Part shown: in pieces, positions 7,580 through 15,926 of the stretch
Layout: the number at the start of each line of letters is the position of its first letter
Position numbering within the stretch: position 1 is the stretch's first letter
Assembly (NCBI GenBank): GCA_030426925.1
Contig: JAUHXT010000010.1
Span: 1 to 40,942 of the forward strand
Direction of reading: 5' to 3'
DNA from: Alphaproteobacteria bacterium
GTDB taxonomy: Bacteria; Pseudomonadota; Alphaproteobacteria; Micavibrionales; Micavibrionaceae
Length of the DNA: 40,942 nt
Translations under genes and position numbers: made by a program
The notes under the pieces: model-generated
Databases searched by the model: none
What the model saw: the letters and a program-made list of their open reading frames with translations, nothing else
What the model was told of the DNA's origin: nothing

Positions 7580-8169
7580 TTTTTACGCACTACCTTAATT
7601 TCGTCCGCCTTGGTCTTCCGGCGGTCTTCAAAATTGATCGGGCTTTCCTGCCTGCGCCGGTCAGGGCCAAAATACGTATCGACATTCACAAACGGGCGCG
7701 GATGTTCAATGACATTGCATATACGCGACGCCAGTCCCTTGGCGGAAATCGGCTTCACCAGCGTTTCATTGGCACCAAGGTCACGCGCACTGTTAACGAT
7801 TTTCTCGGTCGTAAAACCGCTCACCACAACAACCGGCATGAACCTCACTTCCTCCTTATCGTGGGAACGGATCCAGCGTAGTAATTCCTCCCCCGACCCG
7901 CCAGGCATCAGCCAGTCCATCAGGACAATATCGACATGGGTGATAAAACGGGATTTGGAACGCGCCTGTGTGACGGTCAGCACCTCGATCGCTTCCTTTC
8001 CGTTATGACATTCCATGATATCACCCACGCTGAAAGCTTTCAGCATCGAGCTCATCAACGTCACCATATAGGTGGAATCTTCCACCACCAGTACGGTGAA
8101 ATTGCTCAAATCATAGGGTTGTGGTTGTTTTGGGTCTTGGGCTCCGGGAAACACAGCTTTGGCCTGCAA
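7576..8169 (-). CDS. response regulator, single receiver domain with C-terminal extension
   Basis: A CheY-like receiver domain occupies about residues 22-150 of 197. The acidic pair is at E30-D31 (VLVVEDS), the phospho-accepting Asp at D85 (IVLMDWLMPG), the Ser of the switch at VVVSGFT and the conserved Lys at K139 (LVKPIS). There is no DNA-binding output domain. Instead a 45-residue tail carries FGPDRRRQ, which I recall from other alphaproteobacterial regulators of this type. It probably signals by protein contact. The start is unclear: TTG at 8169 is the first candidate, while GTG at 8154 has AGG at a better distance, and no ATG precedes the domain. The stop overlaps the next gene (ATGA), a possible HPt partner. 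Confidence 0.88.
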   Translation of the reverse strand: MQAKAVFPGAQDPKQPQPYDLSNFTVLVVEDSTYMVTLMSSMLKAFSVGDIMECHNGKEAIEVLTVTQARSKSRFITHVDIVLMDWLMPGGSGEELLRWIRSHDKEEVRFMPVVVVSGFTTEKIVNSARDLGANETLVKPISAKGLASRICNVIEHPRPFVNVDTYFGPDRRRQESPINFEDRRKTKADEIKVVRKK

Positions 8170-8227
8170 AAAATGGTTAATGCGTCACGCACTAGGATAG
8201 CAGTGTCTTCGCATGAGTAAAAGTCTC

Positions 8228-8464
8228 TTACACAGGCATTCTTGCCAATTGTTGACCGCGTGCATCTTGGATAAGGACCTCGGTATGGGTACTGCCTTCC
8301 TGACGTAAAGCAATACCTAGTTGTCTGGCGATAGACAGCGCCTGCGCGTCTTCTGTATCCCCTTCTACATGCAGGCGGAAAGCCTCGGATAACATGGTAT
8401 CGCCAGATGCCAGCTTAAGCCTGCCCTCTGGCCCTTGTCGTGTTCTAAAAACAGCTACGCTCAT
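8228..8464 (-). CDS. small hypothetical protein
   Basis: The 78-residue product begins MSVAVFRTRQGPEGRLKLASG. It has no signal peptide or membrane segment and looks like a small alpha/beta domain, with a strand, a helix (EDAQALSIARQLGIALRQEG) and a strand (HTEVLIQDARGQQLARMPV). The ATG at 8464 is preceded by AGGGGAA at an acceptable distance. It lies upstream of the response regulator in the same direction, 58 nt away, so it may belong to that transcription unit. I do not recognise the family. Confidence 0.55.
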   Translation of the reverse strand: MSVAVFRTRQGPEGRLKLASGDTMLSEAFRLHVEGDTEDAQALSIARQLGIALRQEGSTHTEVLIQDARGQQLARMPV

Positions 8465-8576
8465 ATTTGTATTCCCCTACACATCAAACTTAAGCACCAA
8501 ATACCCGGAAATTCAAACTTTTTATTGAAAATCAATTAATATTATGTTAATTAAGTTCTCGAAATAAAGGATACCA

Positions 8577-10385
8577 ATGACTTACAGGAAGCCCCTTTTT
8601 AATAACAGAGCGCTTTCCGTCCCGCTTGTTGACCTGAAGCGGGGCGACGTCATTGCGTTCAACAGTTTCAGCGGCAACCCGCAGGACAAAGCAACGACCT
8701 CCCCCTATGTCGGTATGATTTTCGGCCTTTCTGTCAGCTATGAGCAGCAAAGCGACGGAAAATATAAGGCCGTCCCGGTAGGCTTTAAAGTCATGATGCT
8801 GACCCCTTACCCGTGGGAAGAACATGTCCCGAATGACCCAAGCCATTTGATGATTAATGACGTCCCGACCAAACAGGAAATGGGACTGAACGCGGCCAAC
8901 AATTACCGGCTCAGTTACACACTTGTGACCGTCCCCTTTGAACGCCTTGATCAAAAATTCAAAAAAACCGGCGATTTCACCGAAGCTTTAAGCGCAACTG
9001 TTTTCAAACATGCCTTAAGGGCGCTCGGACTGGAAACAGAAAAAGGCAACGCCGCAGATGATGCTGACATCGAGGACAGGATCGCCGAAGACCTGTTCAC
9101 GAAAAAGCACAAACGCCATGTGCAGCAATTATTAAAAGCCGATGAAAACCCTACCTTCCAGAACATCCCAGAAGAAGCAATCATAAGCGCGTCAAAACAG
9201 CTGACCGCCTATGAAGAATTATATGATGCAGTCGTCATTGCGTCCGGCAGCACTGTAGATGACAACAAGATGGATGCGTATGAAGAACAGCTGGGCAGAA
9301 GGGATAATGACTCCCGGCTGGAATTCAAAGAGAAACGTAGACAATTGCGTGATTCATACAGAAGCCGTTTTGGCAAGCGCAATACGCCAACCAGAAAAGC
9401 GGAAGAAGCCATTCTCACGGAACGTGAGAGAGTTGAGCGCTCCATCAAAACATTAAAGGCCGCGCAACATATAATTGCCGGAAACCGCGATCATATACCC
9501 TCTCTTATTACTCTGGGAAAACTGCACTCCCCTGACGTATGGCAAAAAATCGCGAGTGATACAGGAATTGAAAATATTCAGGATTTATATTTTCTGGATG
9601 ATGACAAACGCGCCGCACTGCGTACATTCATCCTCTCGCAGCGTCCGGGAGTTCGCCTGGAATTCCTGCGGGTGTGCAATAATTTTGAAATGGATACTAT
9701 CGGACTGGAAACGTCGAACGAATATTCCGTCCTGAATATTGCGATCACCGAAGAACAGGCTGTATCTTTCAGGGAACAATTCCCGCAGGCATTCAAAATA
9801 CTGGAAGACGTCATACCCGGCCAGTCACTGGAAGAAACCATCGCCTTTGTACGGGGATCACAGGTCCCCCAATTACGGAACAACTTTGCCCGCGTCATTC
9901 TTGCGGCCTATTACTTGCAGGCGCAGGCAGACGGATTGGTATCCGAACCACCGGTTCAGGAAGATAAGCCGGAAGCAAAACCCGCATTCAAGACCGCATC
10001 TTACGATATCCGTCTGAAAGATCTTGGTCCGGGCCGCGCAGAAAAACTAAAGAACCTGCCGATTTCTATTATTACTGGTTCGTACGCATCCGACGAAGAC
10101 TCCTTCGATATCGAACTGGACGGAGAGACTGTGACACTGGTAACAGTGCGTGACGCGCATGAGGCATTCAACAGACTGTCTACACAGGAAGGCCCGCGCA
10201 AACGTCAAGCGGAAATCGTTGGTAAAATAGCGAAACTGGAATCCATGACGCTTGAAAACGCAAAACTAGTCTACAGAACAATCAACGAGATGTATCAGGC
10301 GCTGGAAAGCATCGACGAAAAAGGACCGGAACAATCCAGCCTCGCTAGACTGGACAGGCTGGGCTTCCTGCACCTCGCCCCCTAA
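8577..10385 (+). CDS. large hypothetical cytoplasmic protein
   Basis: The 602-residue product has no signal peptide or transmembrane helix. Three parts can be seen. The N-terminus (about 1-130) is rich in beta structure (VDLKRGDVIAFNSFSG, GMIFGLSVSYEQQ, VGFKVMMLTPYPWEE). The middle (about 135-310) is charged and helical, with a likely coiled coil (EFKEKRRQLRDSYRSRFGKR, EERERVERSIKTLKAAQ-like spacing). The C-terminal half has helices and a small beta segment (FDIELDGETVTLVTVRDA). The ATG follows AAGGA. It is a single gene, flanked by a leftward gene on the left and one converging on its stop on the right (4-nt overlap). I find no catalytic motif and do not recognise a family. Confidence 0.75.
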   Translation: MTYRKPLFNNRALSVPLVDLKRGDVIAFNSFSGNPQDKATTSPYVGMIFGLSVSYEQQSDGKYKAVPVGFKVMMLTPYPWEEHVPNDPSHLMINDVPTKQEMGLNAANNYRLSYTLVTVPFERLDQKFKKTGDFTEALSATVFKHALRALGLETEKGNAADDADIEDRIAEDLFTKKHKRHVQQLLKADENPTFQNIPEEAIISASKQLTAYEELYDAVVIASGSTVDDNKMDAYEEQLGRRDNDSRLEFKEKRRQLRDSYRSRFGKRNTPTRKAEEAILTERERVERSIKTLKAAQHIIAGNRDHIPSLITLGKLHSPDVWQKIASDTGIENIQDLYFLDDDKRAALRTFILSQRPGVRLEFLRVCNNFEMDTIGLETSNEYSVLNIAITEEQAVSFREQFPQAFKILEDVIPGQSLEETIAFVRGSQVPQLRNNFARVILAAYYLQAQADGLVSEPPVQEDKPEAKPAFKTASYDIRLKDLGPGRAEKLKNLPISIITGSYASDEDSFDIELDGETVTLVTVRDAHEAFNRLSTQEGPRKRQAEIVGKIAKLESMTLENAKLVYRTINEMYQALESIDEKGPEQSSLARLDRLGFLHLAP

Positions 10386-11095
10386 AACTTGATAAGTTCT
10401 TTTTCCTCAGCGCTAAGTTTCCGGATACCTTTTGTATCTTCGATAAAGGACAGCAAGTTATTCGTATAACGCTTCGGGTCCTCTTTAGTCGCGACAAATT
10501 CTTTAAACCCGCTTATAAAATCGGGTGACAAAGTTCCTTTAATCGTCAGCCGGTCCAGCTCTGCATCATACAGAATATCGCCGTTATAAACTTTCTGCCC
10601 GGCAGCGCACTGCGCAATCAAGCGCGTTTTATACCGGCTAAACAATCGTAACCACGGGTCTTTCCCGACCAATGGATTTTTTACGATCGGGCTGGTATCG
10701 CGCATATCAAAAACCGCGCGAATAAAATGATCGACATGCGGATGCAATCCTTCCTGCGTTTTTTTTGTAACAGGAACATCCAGATCAATCCCCGACCAGA
10801 TCAGTAAAATTTCAACGATTTCCTTATCAGCTGCAGCAGGATCACCAAAAACATACCCCTCATCTTTCGCGCAAAAATCCTTTACCCTGCGACGTAAATC
10901 CGCATTCGTTTTCATCACGACAGTTAGGTTGGGAAGCCGCCCCGCTCCGCGCACTTCGAACGCTTCACGCTGTGGCACACTGACATCCGGCTCACGGGTT
11001 ATAAAAACCACCGCAAGCCCAAGTACAAGAAAAAGCGCAACGCCCGCACCTGGAATTTTCCTGTTCTGCAAAAGCGCGGTGATATTCATCATCAT
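10382..11095 (-). CDS. hypothetical membrane-anchored protein downstream of lysS
   Basis: The 237-residue product has one N-terminal transmembrane helix (GAGVALFLVLGLAVVFIT, about residues 16-33) and then a soluble part that should face the periplasm. The soluble region has a Cys in RRRVKDFCAKDEG and another in RLIAQCAAGQ, which could pair. It contains FIRAVFDMRDTSPIVKNPLVGKDPWLRLF, a compact conserved-looking core. Three ATGs in a row begin the gene, and the ribosome binding site is weak. It follows lysS by 19 nt in the same direction and is probably cotranscribed. Its TAG stop shares bases with the stop of the convergent gene (CTAA at 10382-10385). Family and function are unknown. Confidence 0.68.
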   Translation of the reverse strand: MMMNITALLQNRKIPGAGVALFLVLGLAVVFITREPDVSVPQREAFEVRGAGRLPNLTVVMKTNADLRRRVKDFCAKDEGYVFGDPAAADKEIVEILLIWSGIDLDVPVTKKTQEGLHPHVDHFIRAVFDMRDTSPIVKNPLVGKDPWLRLFSRYKTRLIAQCAAGQKVYNGDILYDAELDRLTIKGTLSPDFISGFKEFVATKEDPKRYTNNLLSFIEDTKGIRKLSAEEKELIKF

Positions 11096-11114
11096 GGTCT
11101 TATTTTATCAGGGC

Positions 11115-12719
11115 TTATGCCGCCTGCGCGAATTTCCCGCTTAAAGCATCACGGATCAGCGCAATCGTCTTGTCCTTGCCGTACAGGGCAATAAAGGAAC
11201 CAAATCGCGGCCCCTGTTCCTGACCAATCAGCACTTCGTAAATGGCTTTGAACCATTCCCGCAGTTCTTTCTGGTCATAGCCGTTTTCCTTGCCCGCGCT
11301 GAACACTTCGGTTTGCAGCGCTTCGCTATCCGCGTTATCCGGCAAAGCCTCCAAACGGTTCGCCATGTCCTCAAGCGCTGCTCGCTCACGGTCATCCGGC
11401 AAACGGTATTGCTTGGTTGGCACAACGAAATCTTCGTAATACTTCACCGCACATTCCACCAAGCGGTCAAGCAGCGGATTATTTTCCGGCGACGCTTCCG
11501 GGCTATACAATTTGATAAAGCCCCACATTGTTTCCTTGTCCTGCGCATTGGATGCAGATGCAAGGTTCAAAAGCAACGCAAAACTAACCGGTGTTTCCGG
11601 CGGCATTTTCCCTTCATGGATATAAAAGGCCGCGTTCTCAAGTTGCTTGTCGGGCTCATTCCCTTGCTGCGGCAACTTTCCGGCAAAGGATAAATACTCA
11701 TCAACCGCTTTCGGTATCACATCGAAATACAGTTTTTTACCCGATGTCGGACGCTGGTACATGTAATAAGACAGTGACTCATTCGGCGCATAAGTCAGCC
11801 ATTCTTCGACCGTAATACCGTTCCCCTTGGATTTGGAAATTTTCTGGTTCTGCTCATCAAGAAACAATTTGTAATGGAACCCGGCAGGCTTTTTGCCGCC
11901 CAGTATCTCCGTGATTTTTCCGGCGATGTCGGCAGAGGCAATAAGGTCTTCGCCCGCCATTTCGTAATCAACGTCCAGCGCATACCAACGCAGCGCCCAA
12001 TCCGGACGCCATTGTGCTTTACAATGACCGCCCGTTACCGGTACTTCAGTTTTCGTTCCGTCCTCGTCTTCAAACACAACCGTTCCGGCATTCGGTTTGA
12101 CCTCCAGGATAGGAACCTGCAGGACTTTGCCTGACTTCGGTGAAATCGGCAGGAACGGCGAATAGGTACCCGCACGTTCTTCTCCCAAAATTGGAATAAC
12201 CGCGCGTTTCACTTCGTCATGCTTTTCCAGCATCTTTAACAGCGCCTCATCAAATTCACCGGACTGGTACGTCACGGTCGATGACTTGAACTCGTAATCA
12301 AAACCGAAACTATCGAGGAATTCATTCAGTTTCGCATTATTATGATGGGCAAAGCTTTCATATTTTTCGAACGGATCTGGCACTTTCGTCAGCGGCTTGC
12401 CAAGGTGCTGCGCCAGCATGTCCTGGTTCGGCACATTGGTCGGCACTTTGCGAAACCCGTCCATGTCATCGGAAAAACAAATCAGCCGTGTCGGGATATC
12501 CGAAATACAATGAAACGCATGACGTACCATCGAAGTCCGCGCGACTTCGCCAAACGTACCGATATGCGGCAGGCCGGATGGCCCGTACCCGGTTTCAAAC
12601 AGAACATATCCCTTCTCCGGTGTCTTTCCCGCCAAACGGCCAAGCACCTTTTTGGCTTCCTCAAACGGCCATGTACGGGCTTCAAGGGCGAGGGAACGGT
12701 CAATTTTTATGTCTGTCAT
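11115..12719 (-). CDS. lysS: lysyl-tRNA synthetase, class I
   Basis: This is the class I (Rossmann-fold) lysyl-tRNA synthetase found in archaea and in some bacteria such as many alphaproteobacteria, not the class II enzyme of E. coli. It charges tRNA-Lys with lysine in the cytoplasm. From the ATG at 12719 it has 534 residues, with the HIGH motif as PHIGT (residues 51-55) and KMSKS as KISKS (293-297, followed by KGNG). The region between them (SDDMDGFRKVP and YGPSGLPHIGTFGE) matches the family. The frame is open to 12776, but that would add 19 residues (MAEFARKQFI...) lying over the divergent gene at 12748, so the internal ATG at 12719 is preferred. AGG lies a little far upstream. Confidence 0.96.
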   Translation of the reverse strand: MTDIKIDRSLALEARTWPFEEAKKVLGRLAGKTPEKGYVLFETGYGPSGLPHIGTFGEVARTSMVRHAFHCISDIPTRLICFSDDMDGFRKVPTNVPNQDMLAQHLGKPLTKVPDPFEKYESFAHHNNAKLNEFLDSFGFDYEFKSSTVTYQSGEFDEALLKMLEKHDEVKRAVIPILGEERAGTYSPFLPISPKSGKVLQVPILEVKPNAGTVVFEDEDGTKTEVPVTGGHCKAQWRPDWALRWYALDVDYEMAGEDLIASADIAGKITEILGGKKPAGFHYKLFLDEQNQKISKSKGNGITVEEWLTYAPNESLSYYMYQRPTSGKKLYFDVIPKAVDEYLSFAGKLPQQGNEPDKQLENAAFYIHEGKMPPETPVSFALLLNLASASNAQDKETMWGFIKLYSPEASPENNPLLDRLVECAVKYYEDFVVPTKQYRLPDDRERAALEDMANRLEALPDNADSEALQTEVFSAGKENGYDQKELREWFKAIYEVLIGQEQGPRFGSFIALYGKDKTIALIRDALSGKFAQAA

Positions 12720-12741
12720 TTGTAAGTACCTGTGATAAAAT
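12713..12741 (+). promoter_or_regulatory. promoter placing transcription start at the ATG at 12748
   Basis: CTGTCA (12713-12718, 4 of 6 to -35) and TAAAAT (12736-12741, 5 of 6 to -10) are 17 nt apart, and 6 nt separate the -10 from the ATG. No Shine-Dalgarno site precedes the gene. The -35 lies over the lysS start codon, so expression of the two divergent genes may interfere. Confidence 0.45.
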
Positions 12742-12747
12742 AGAATT

Positions 12748-13542
12748 ATGAATTGTTTTCGCGCAAATTCCGCCAAAAATCAAGGTAATCCGCAACATAA
12801 GCCTCTTAACAACCAGGCTGGGAACGCCCTTTTTCTGATTTTTCTGGGGATCGCGCTTTTCGCTGCCCTGTCTTTTTCCGCTTCGCAAGGGTTCCGTACC
12901 GGCGCCAGCTCTGTTAGCAAGGAACAGGCAAAGCTTATCGCTTCTGAAATTCTGGATTATAGCCAGACCGTTAAACAAGCTGTGCAGATGTTACAAATCA
13001 ACGGCTGTGGAGACACTGAAATCAGTTTTGAAAACAGCGTTGTTGCCGGATATAACAACCCCAGTGCCCCAACCAATGATACCTGCGATGTTTTCGAGCA
13101 AGAAGGCGCAGGGCTAAGATATAAAGTGCAGGAAAACTGGTTTGATCAAAGCATGTCAGGATCTCATCACGCCTTATGTCAGCATGAAGCAGTAATGTTT
13201 GTCGGAGACAATTCTGTACCAAATGTTGGCACAGATTGTGGAACCGAAGACTGCAAAGAGCTTGTTATGAAAATGCACTTTGTTCCTAAAGAAGTATGTG
13301 TAGCCATCAATGAACAGTTGGGCATAGCGAATGATTATAATGGGAGCTGGCCACCACCGGAAAACGCAACAACAGACCCGGGATCCATGTCCGGAGCTCC
13401 GTTCGTAGGGGTTTATTATAACAATCCCAATGGTATAGATGACGGAATTAGCGGTGCTCAAGCAGCCTGTATAACCGTAGAATGTACGCAGTCGGCATCT
13501 CCCAGCTACACGCTGTTTTATCAAGTCCTGATAGCAAGATAA
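12748..13542 (+). CDS. pilin-like exported protein, first of a tandem pair
   Basis: The 264-residue product has a hydrophobic N-terminal helix after a Gly (NNQAG-NALFLIFLGIALFAALSF), the layout of a prepilin cleaved after Gly by a prepilin-type peptidase. It lacks the Glu at position 5 of classical pilins, so the assignment to that pathway is uncertain. A conserved block follows (ILDYSQTVKQAVQMLQINGC, then ISFEN, NPSAP and VFEQEGAGLRY), then a Cys-rich region with VCVAINEQLGI. The next gene repeats the same blocks in the same order. The ATG at 12748 has no ribosome binding site but a -10 element 6 nt before it. It starts only 28 nt from the divergent lysS start. Function is unknown; I guess a pilus, secretion or surface component. 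Confidence 0.72.
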   Translation: MNCFRANSAKNQGNPQHKPLNNQAGNALFLIFLGIALFAALSFSASQGFRTGASSVSKEQAKLIASEILDYSQTVKQAVQMLQINGCGDTEISFENSVVAGYNNPSAPTNDTCDVFEQEGAGLRYKVQENWFDQSMSGSHHALCQHEAVMFVGDNSVPNVGTDCGTEDCKELVMKMHFVPKEVCVAINEQLGIANDYNGSWPPPENATTDPGSMSGAPFVGVYYNNPNGIDDGISGAQAACITVECTQSASPSYTLFYQVLIAR

Positions 13543-13546
13543 GAGT

Positions 13547-14230
13547 ATGAAAAAAGAATCTGGCAACATACTTATAATCATCCTGATCGCCATTTTCCTG
13601 CTTGGCTCTTTAACGGCCATGCTGTCCCGCTCCGGTGGATCCAGCAACGAAACCGGGGATTTTGAACAGCAGTCTCTCCTAATCAGCAGCATCCTGAACT
13701 ACTCCAGTGGTATTGAACAAGCTGTCTCACTACTTAGACAACGAGGATGCTCGGAAAATCAGATAAGCTTTGAAAACGATATACTTGCAATCGCAAATCC
13801 TAATGCCCCTCTCGATGAAAGCTGTCACGTTTTCAGCGAAGCGGGAGCAGGCAAAACATACGAACTTATCCCGGATGCATTTAATAACGGCGGATCATCA
13901 GGATGGACATTTACAGGAGAAAACGTGTTTTCCGCTATTGAAACAACCTGCCCCGCAGCTAGCTGCGTTGACTTGGCCATGGTAGGAGTAGGTGTTAATG
14001 AAGACGTATGCCTAGCAATCAATACAAAACTAGGCATTGTCAATCCAAGCGGAGACTTGCCAGAGGACACAAATATTTCAACCGGCACACACTTTCAAGG
14101 AACATTTACCCCGGTCCAGGCAGTCGCCGATGAGGCCGGAGGAACGAACATAGCCGGCCAAAAAAGCGGATGCTTCACAGAAACCGTAACAGGACTCCCG
14201 GTTTTCTACCGCGTACTAATCCCCCGCTAA
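13547..14230 (+). CDS. pilin-like exported protein, second of a tandem pair
   Basis: A 227-residue paralogue of the preceding gene, 4 nt after its stop. It starts MKKESG-NILIIILIAIFLLGSL, so the Gly-Asn before the hydrophobic helix is conserved in both. Shared blocks include ILNYSSGIEQAVSLLRQRGC, ISFEN, NPNAP, CHVFSEAGAGKTYEL, a CPAASC pair and VCLAINTKLGI, and both end in YRVLIPR or YQVLIAR. The shorter N-terminus shows that the long basic leader of the first copy is not essential. AAGAG precedes the ATG. The two Cys-containing regions suggest disulfides in the exported domain. The stop shares bases with the convergent dksA-type gene (CTAA at 14227-14230). It likely forms an operon with its paralogue. 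Confidence 0.75.
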   Translation: MKKESGNILIIILIAIFLLGSLTAMLSRSGGSSNETGDFEQQSLLISSILNYSSGIEQAVSLLRQRGCSENQISFENDILAIANPNAPLDESCHVFSEAGAGKTYELIPDAFNNGGSSGWTFTGENVFSAIETTCPAASCVDLAMVGVGVNEDVCLAINTKLGIVNPSGDLPEDTNISTGTHFQGTFTPVQAVADEAGGTNIAGQKSGCFTETVTGLPVFYRVLIPR

Positions 14231-14574
14231 AGCTTCGACGCGCAGGCAATACAGGTCAGCACTGCCGGGTCATTTTCCAGCCGTTTGGCCTCTATCTCCT
14301 CATCACACTGGATACAATAGCCAAAATCTTCGCCGTCCATGCGTTTCAGCGCATTTTCCGCCCGCACGATCTGTGCCTGTCTCCTGCGTTCCGTTTCCTT
14401 CGCCATTTCCTGCTGTAACAGCGCATCCTGCCGTGACAGCCGCCCCTGCGTCGTCTGGTCGAGTTCAACCGGAGCCCGCGATTCCTCGGATATCTCGCTT
14501 AATCTATGGAGTTCGGTAATCCGCTCCTTGAGGTCTTTTTCCAAAGCCTTTATATCTAGGTCTGACCTACTCAT
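14227..14574 (-). CDS. DksA/TraR-type zinc-finger protein
   Basis: From the ATG at 14574 this is a 115-residue protein of the DksA/TraR family, whose members enter the RNA polymerase secondary channel or bind near it to tune transcription. A long N-terminal helix (LDIKALEKDLKERITELHRL) leads to the motif LDQTTQGRLSRQDALLQQEM. A C4 zinc finger follows, with C87, C90 (CIQC) and C108, C111 (CIAC). It is shorter than E. coli DksA and lacks most of that protein's N-terminal coiled coil, so the role in the stringent response is uncertain. The frame is open upstream to 14802, but that part overlaps the MscS gene and looks non-coding. The promoter must lie in the 24 nt before the divergent gene or inside it. 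Confidence 0.9.
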   Translation of the reverse strand: MSRSDLDIKALEKDLKERITELHRLSEISEESRAPVELDQTTQGRLSRQDALLQQEMAKETERRRQAQIVRAENALKRMDGEDFGYCIQCDEEIEAKRLENDPAVLTCIACASKL

Positions 14575-14598
14575 AGCAAACACAGGGTATGACAAACC

Positions 14599-15777
14599 AT
14601 GGCCAAAGAAAAGACCGTTACAATTAAGGATTTTGAAGGAATAGAAAGCCTGAACGATCTCTGGGCGCAAACAGTAGATGTCTGGCAATACGGCTTCATG
14701 GGCATAGATATCGGCAAAATGCTCAGCGCCATTGCTATTTTCGCAGCATTCCTGTTTGTACGCGGCCTGTTCAGTAAATATGTTCTCACCCGCCTGCACC
14801 ACTTTACAGACAAAACCAAGACGCGCATTGATGACAAAGTCATTGATGCATTAATTCCACCCATTAAATTTATCCCGATTATCCTTGGTGTATTTTTTGC
14901 GTTTCAGTATTCAGGACTCGACGAAAAAATGGGCGTGTTTTTCGACAACCTGATGCGCTCGCTCATTACTTTCACGATTTTCTGGGCCCTGCACCGTGCC
15001 ATCACCCCTGTCTCCCACGGTATGAACAAGCTGGAAAAGCTTCTAAGCCGGGCATTGGTTGACTGGTTGTTTAAAGTCGTACGTATCCTTGTGCTGTTCC
15101 TTGGCGGCGCCATCATACTGGAAATCTGGGGCATTAAAGTCGCCCCGCTGCTCGCCGGACTGGGGTTATTTGGCGCCGCTGTCGCGCTGGGCGCACAGGA
15201 CTTATTCAAAAACCTTATTGGCGGAATCACCATCCTCGCCGAAAAACGATTTCACCCCGGCGAATGGATTCTGGTTGATGGGGTGGTCGAGGGAACGGTA
15301 GAGGAAATCGGCTTCCGATCCACAAAAATCCGCCGCTTTGATAAAGCGCCGGTTCATGTCCCGAACGCGCAGCTATCCGATGCAGCCGTCACGAACTTCA
15401 CCCGCATGACCCACCGCCGCATTTACTGGATGATCGGCGTGGAATACCGCACAACCGTCGACCAGTTAAAAATCATCCGCGATGAAATCACAAAAGTTCT
15501 GTACGACGACGACCGCTTTGATACGTCCGATAAAGTTGTCACATTCGTGCGGGTTGACTCGTTCGGCGCGTCTTCCATCGATATCATGGTCTATTGCTTC
15601 ACCAAAACAACTGTCTGGGGCGAATATCTTGAAATCAAGGAAGATCTGGCCATGAAAGTTAAGGAAATCGTCGAAAACAAGGCTGAAACCGGGTTTGCCT
15701 TCCCGTCACAATCCATTTACATCGAAAGCCTGCCCGAAGACGTACCGGAAATTTTTATCCCGCCAGCACAGGCATAA
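14599..15777 (+). CDS. mscS: MscS-family mechanosensitive ion channel
   Basis: This 392-residue protein sits in the inner membrane and opens under membrane tension to release solutes during osmotic downshock. It has several hydrophobic helices in the first 200 residues. The pore helix is well conserved (APLLAGLGLFGAAVALGAQDLFKNLIGGITILAEKRF), with the Gly/Ala pattern of TM3 and the kink before the beta domain. The MscS beta domain begins PGEWILVDGVVEGTVEEIGFRSTKIRRFD and contains VPNAQLSDAAVTNFTR. A cytoplasmic alpha/beta domain completes it. The ATG at 14599 has AGGG at the far end of the usual distance. It is divergent from the dksA-type gene (24 nt apart). Confidence 0.95.
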   Translation: MAKEKTVTIKDFEGIESLNDLWAQTVDVWQYGFMGIDIGKMLSAIAIFAAFLFVRGLFSKYVLTRLHHFTDKTKTRIDDKVIDALIPPIKFIPIILGVFFAFQYSGLDEKMGVFFDNLMRSLITFTIFWALHRAITPVSHGMNKLEKLLSRALVDWLFKVVRILVLFLGGAIILEIWGIKVAPLLAGLGLFGAAVALGAQDLFKNLIGGITILAEKRFHPGEWILVDGVVEGTVEEIGFRSTKIRRFDKAPVHVPNAQLSDAAVTNFTRMTHRRIYWMIGVEYRTTVDQLKIIRDEITKVLYDDDRFDTSDKVVTFVRVDSFGASSIDIMVYCFTKTTVWGEYLEIKEDLAMKVKEIVENKAETGFAFPSQSIYIESLPEDVPEIFIPPAQA

Positions 15778-15926
15778 GCCCTATACGAACCATAGCAAGA
15801 CGCTCAATTTTTTGCCTGTGCTGATCGATTATGCCTGATCGCGTTTCACCAGTCATAGGGATTTTAAAAGCTTCAAGAGTGTCACGATCCATGCTTGTTT
15901 CAAACACGGCATGTGACAAAAAGAAA

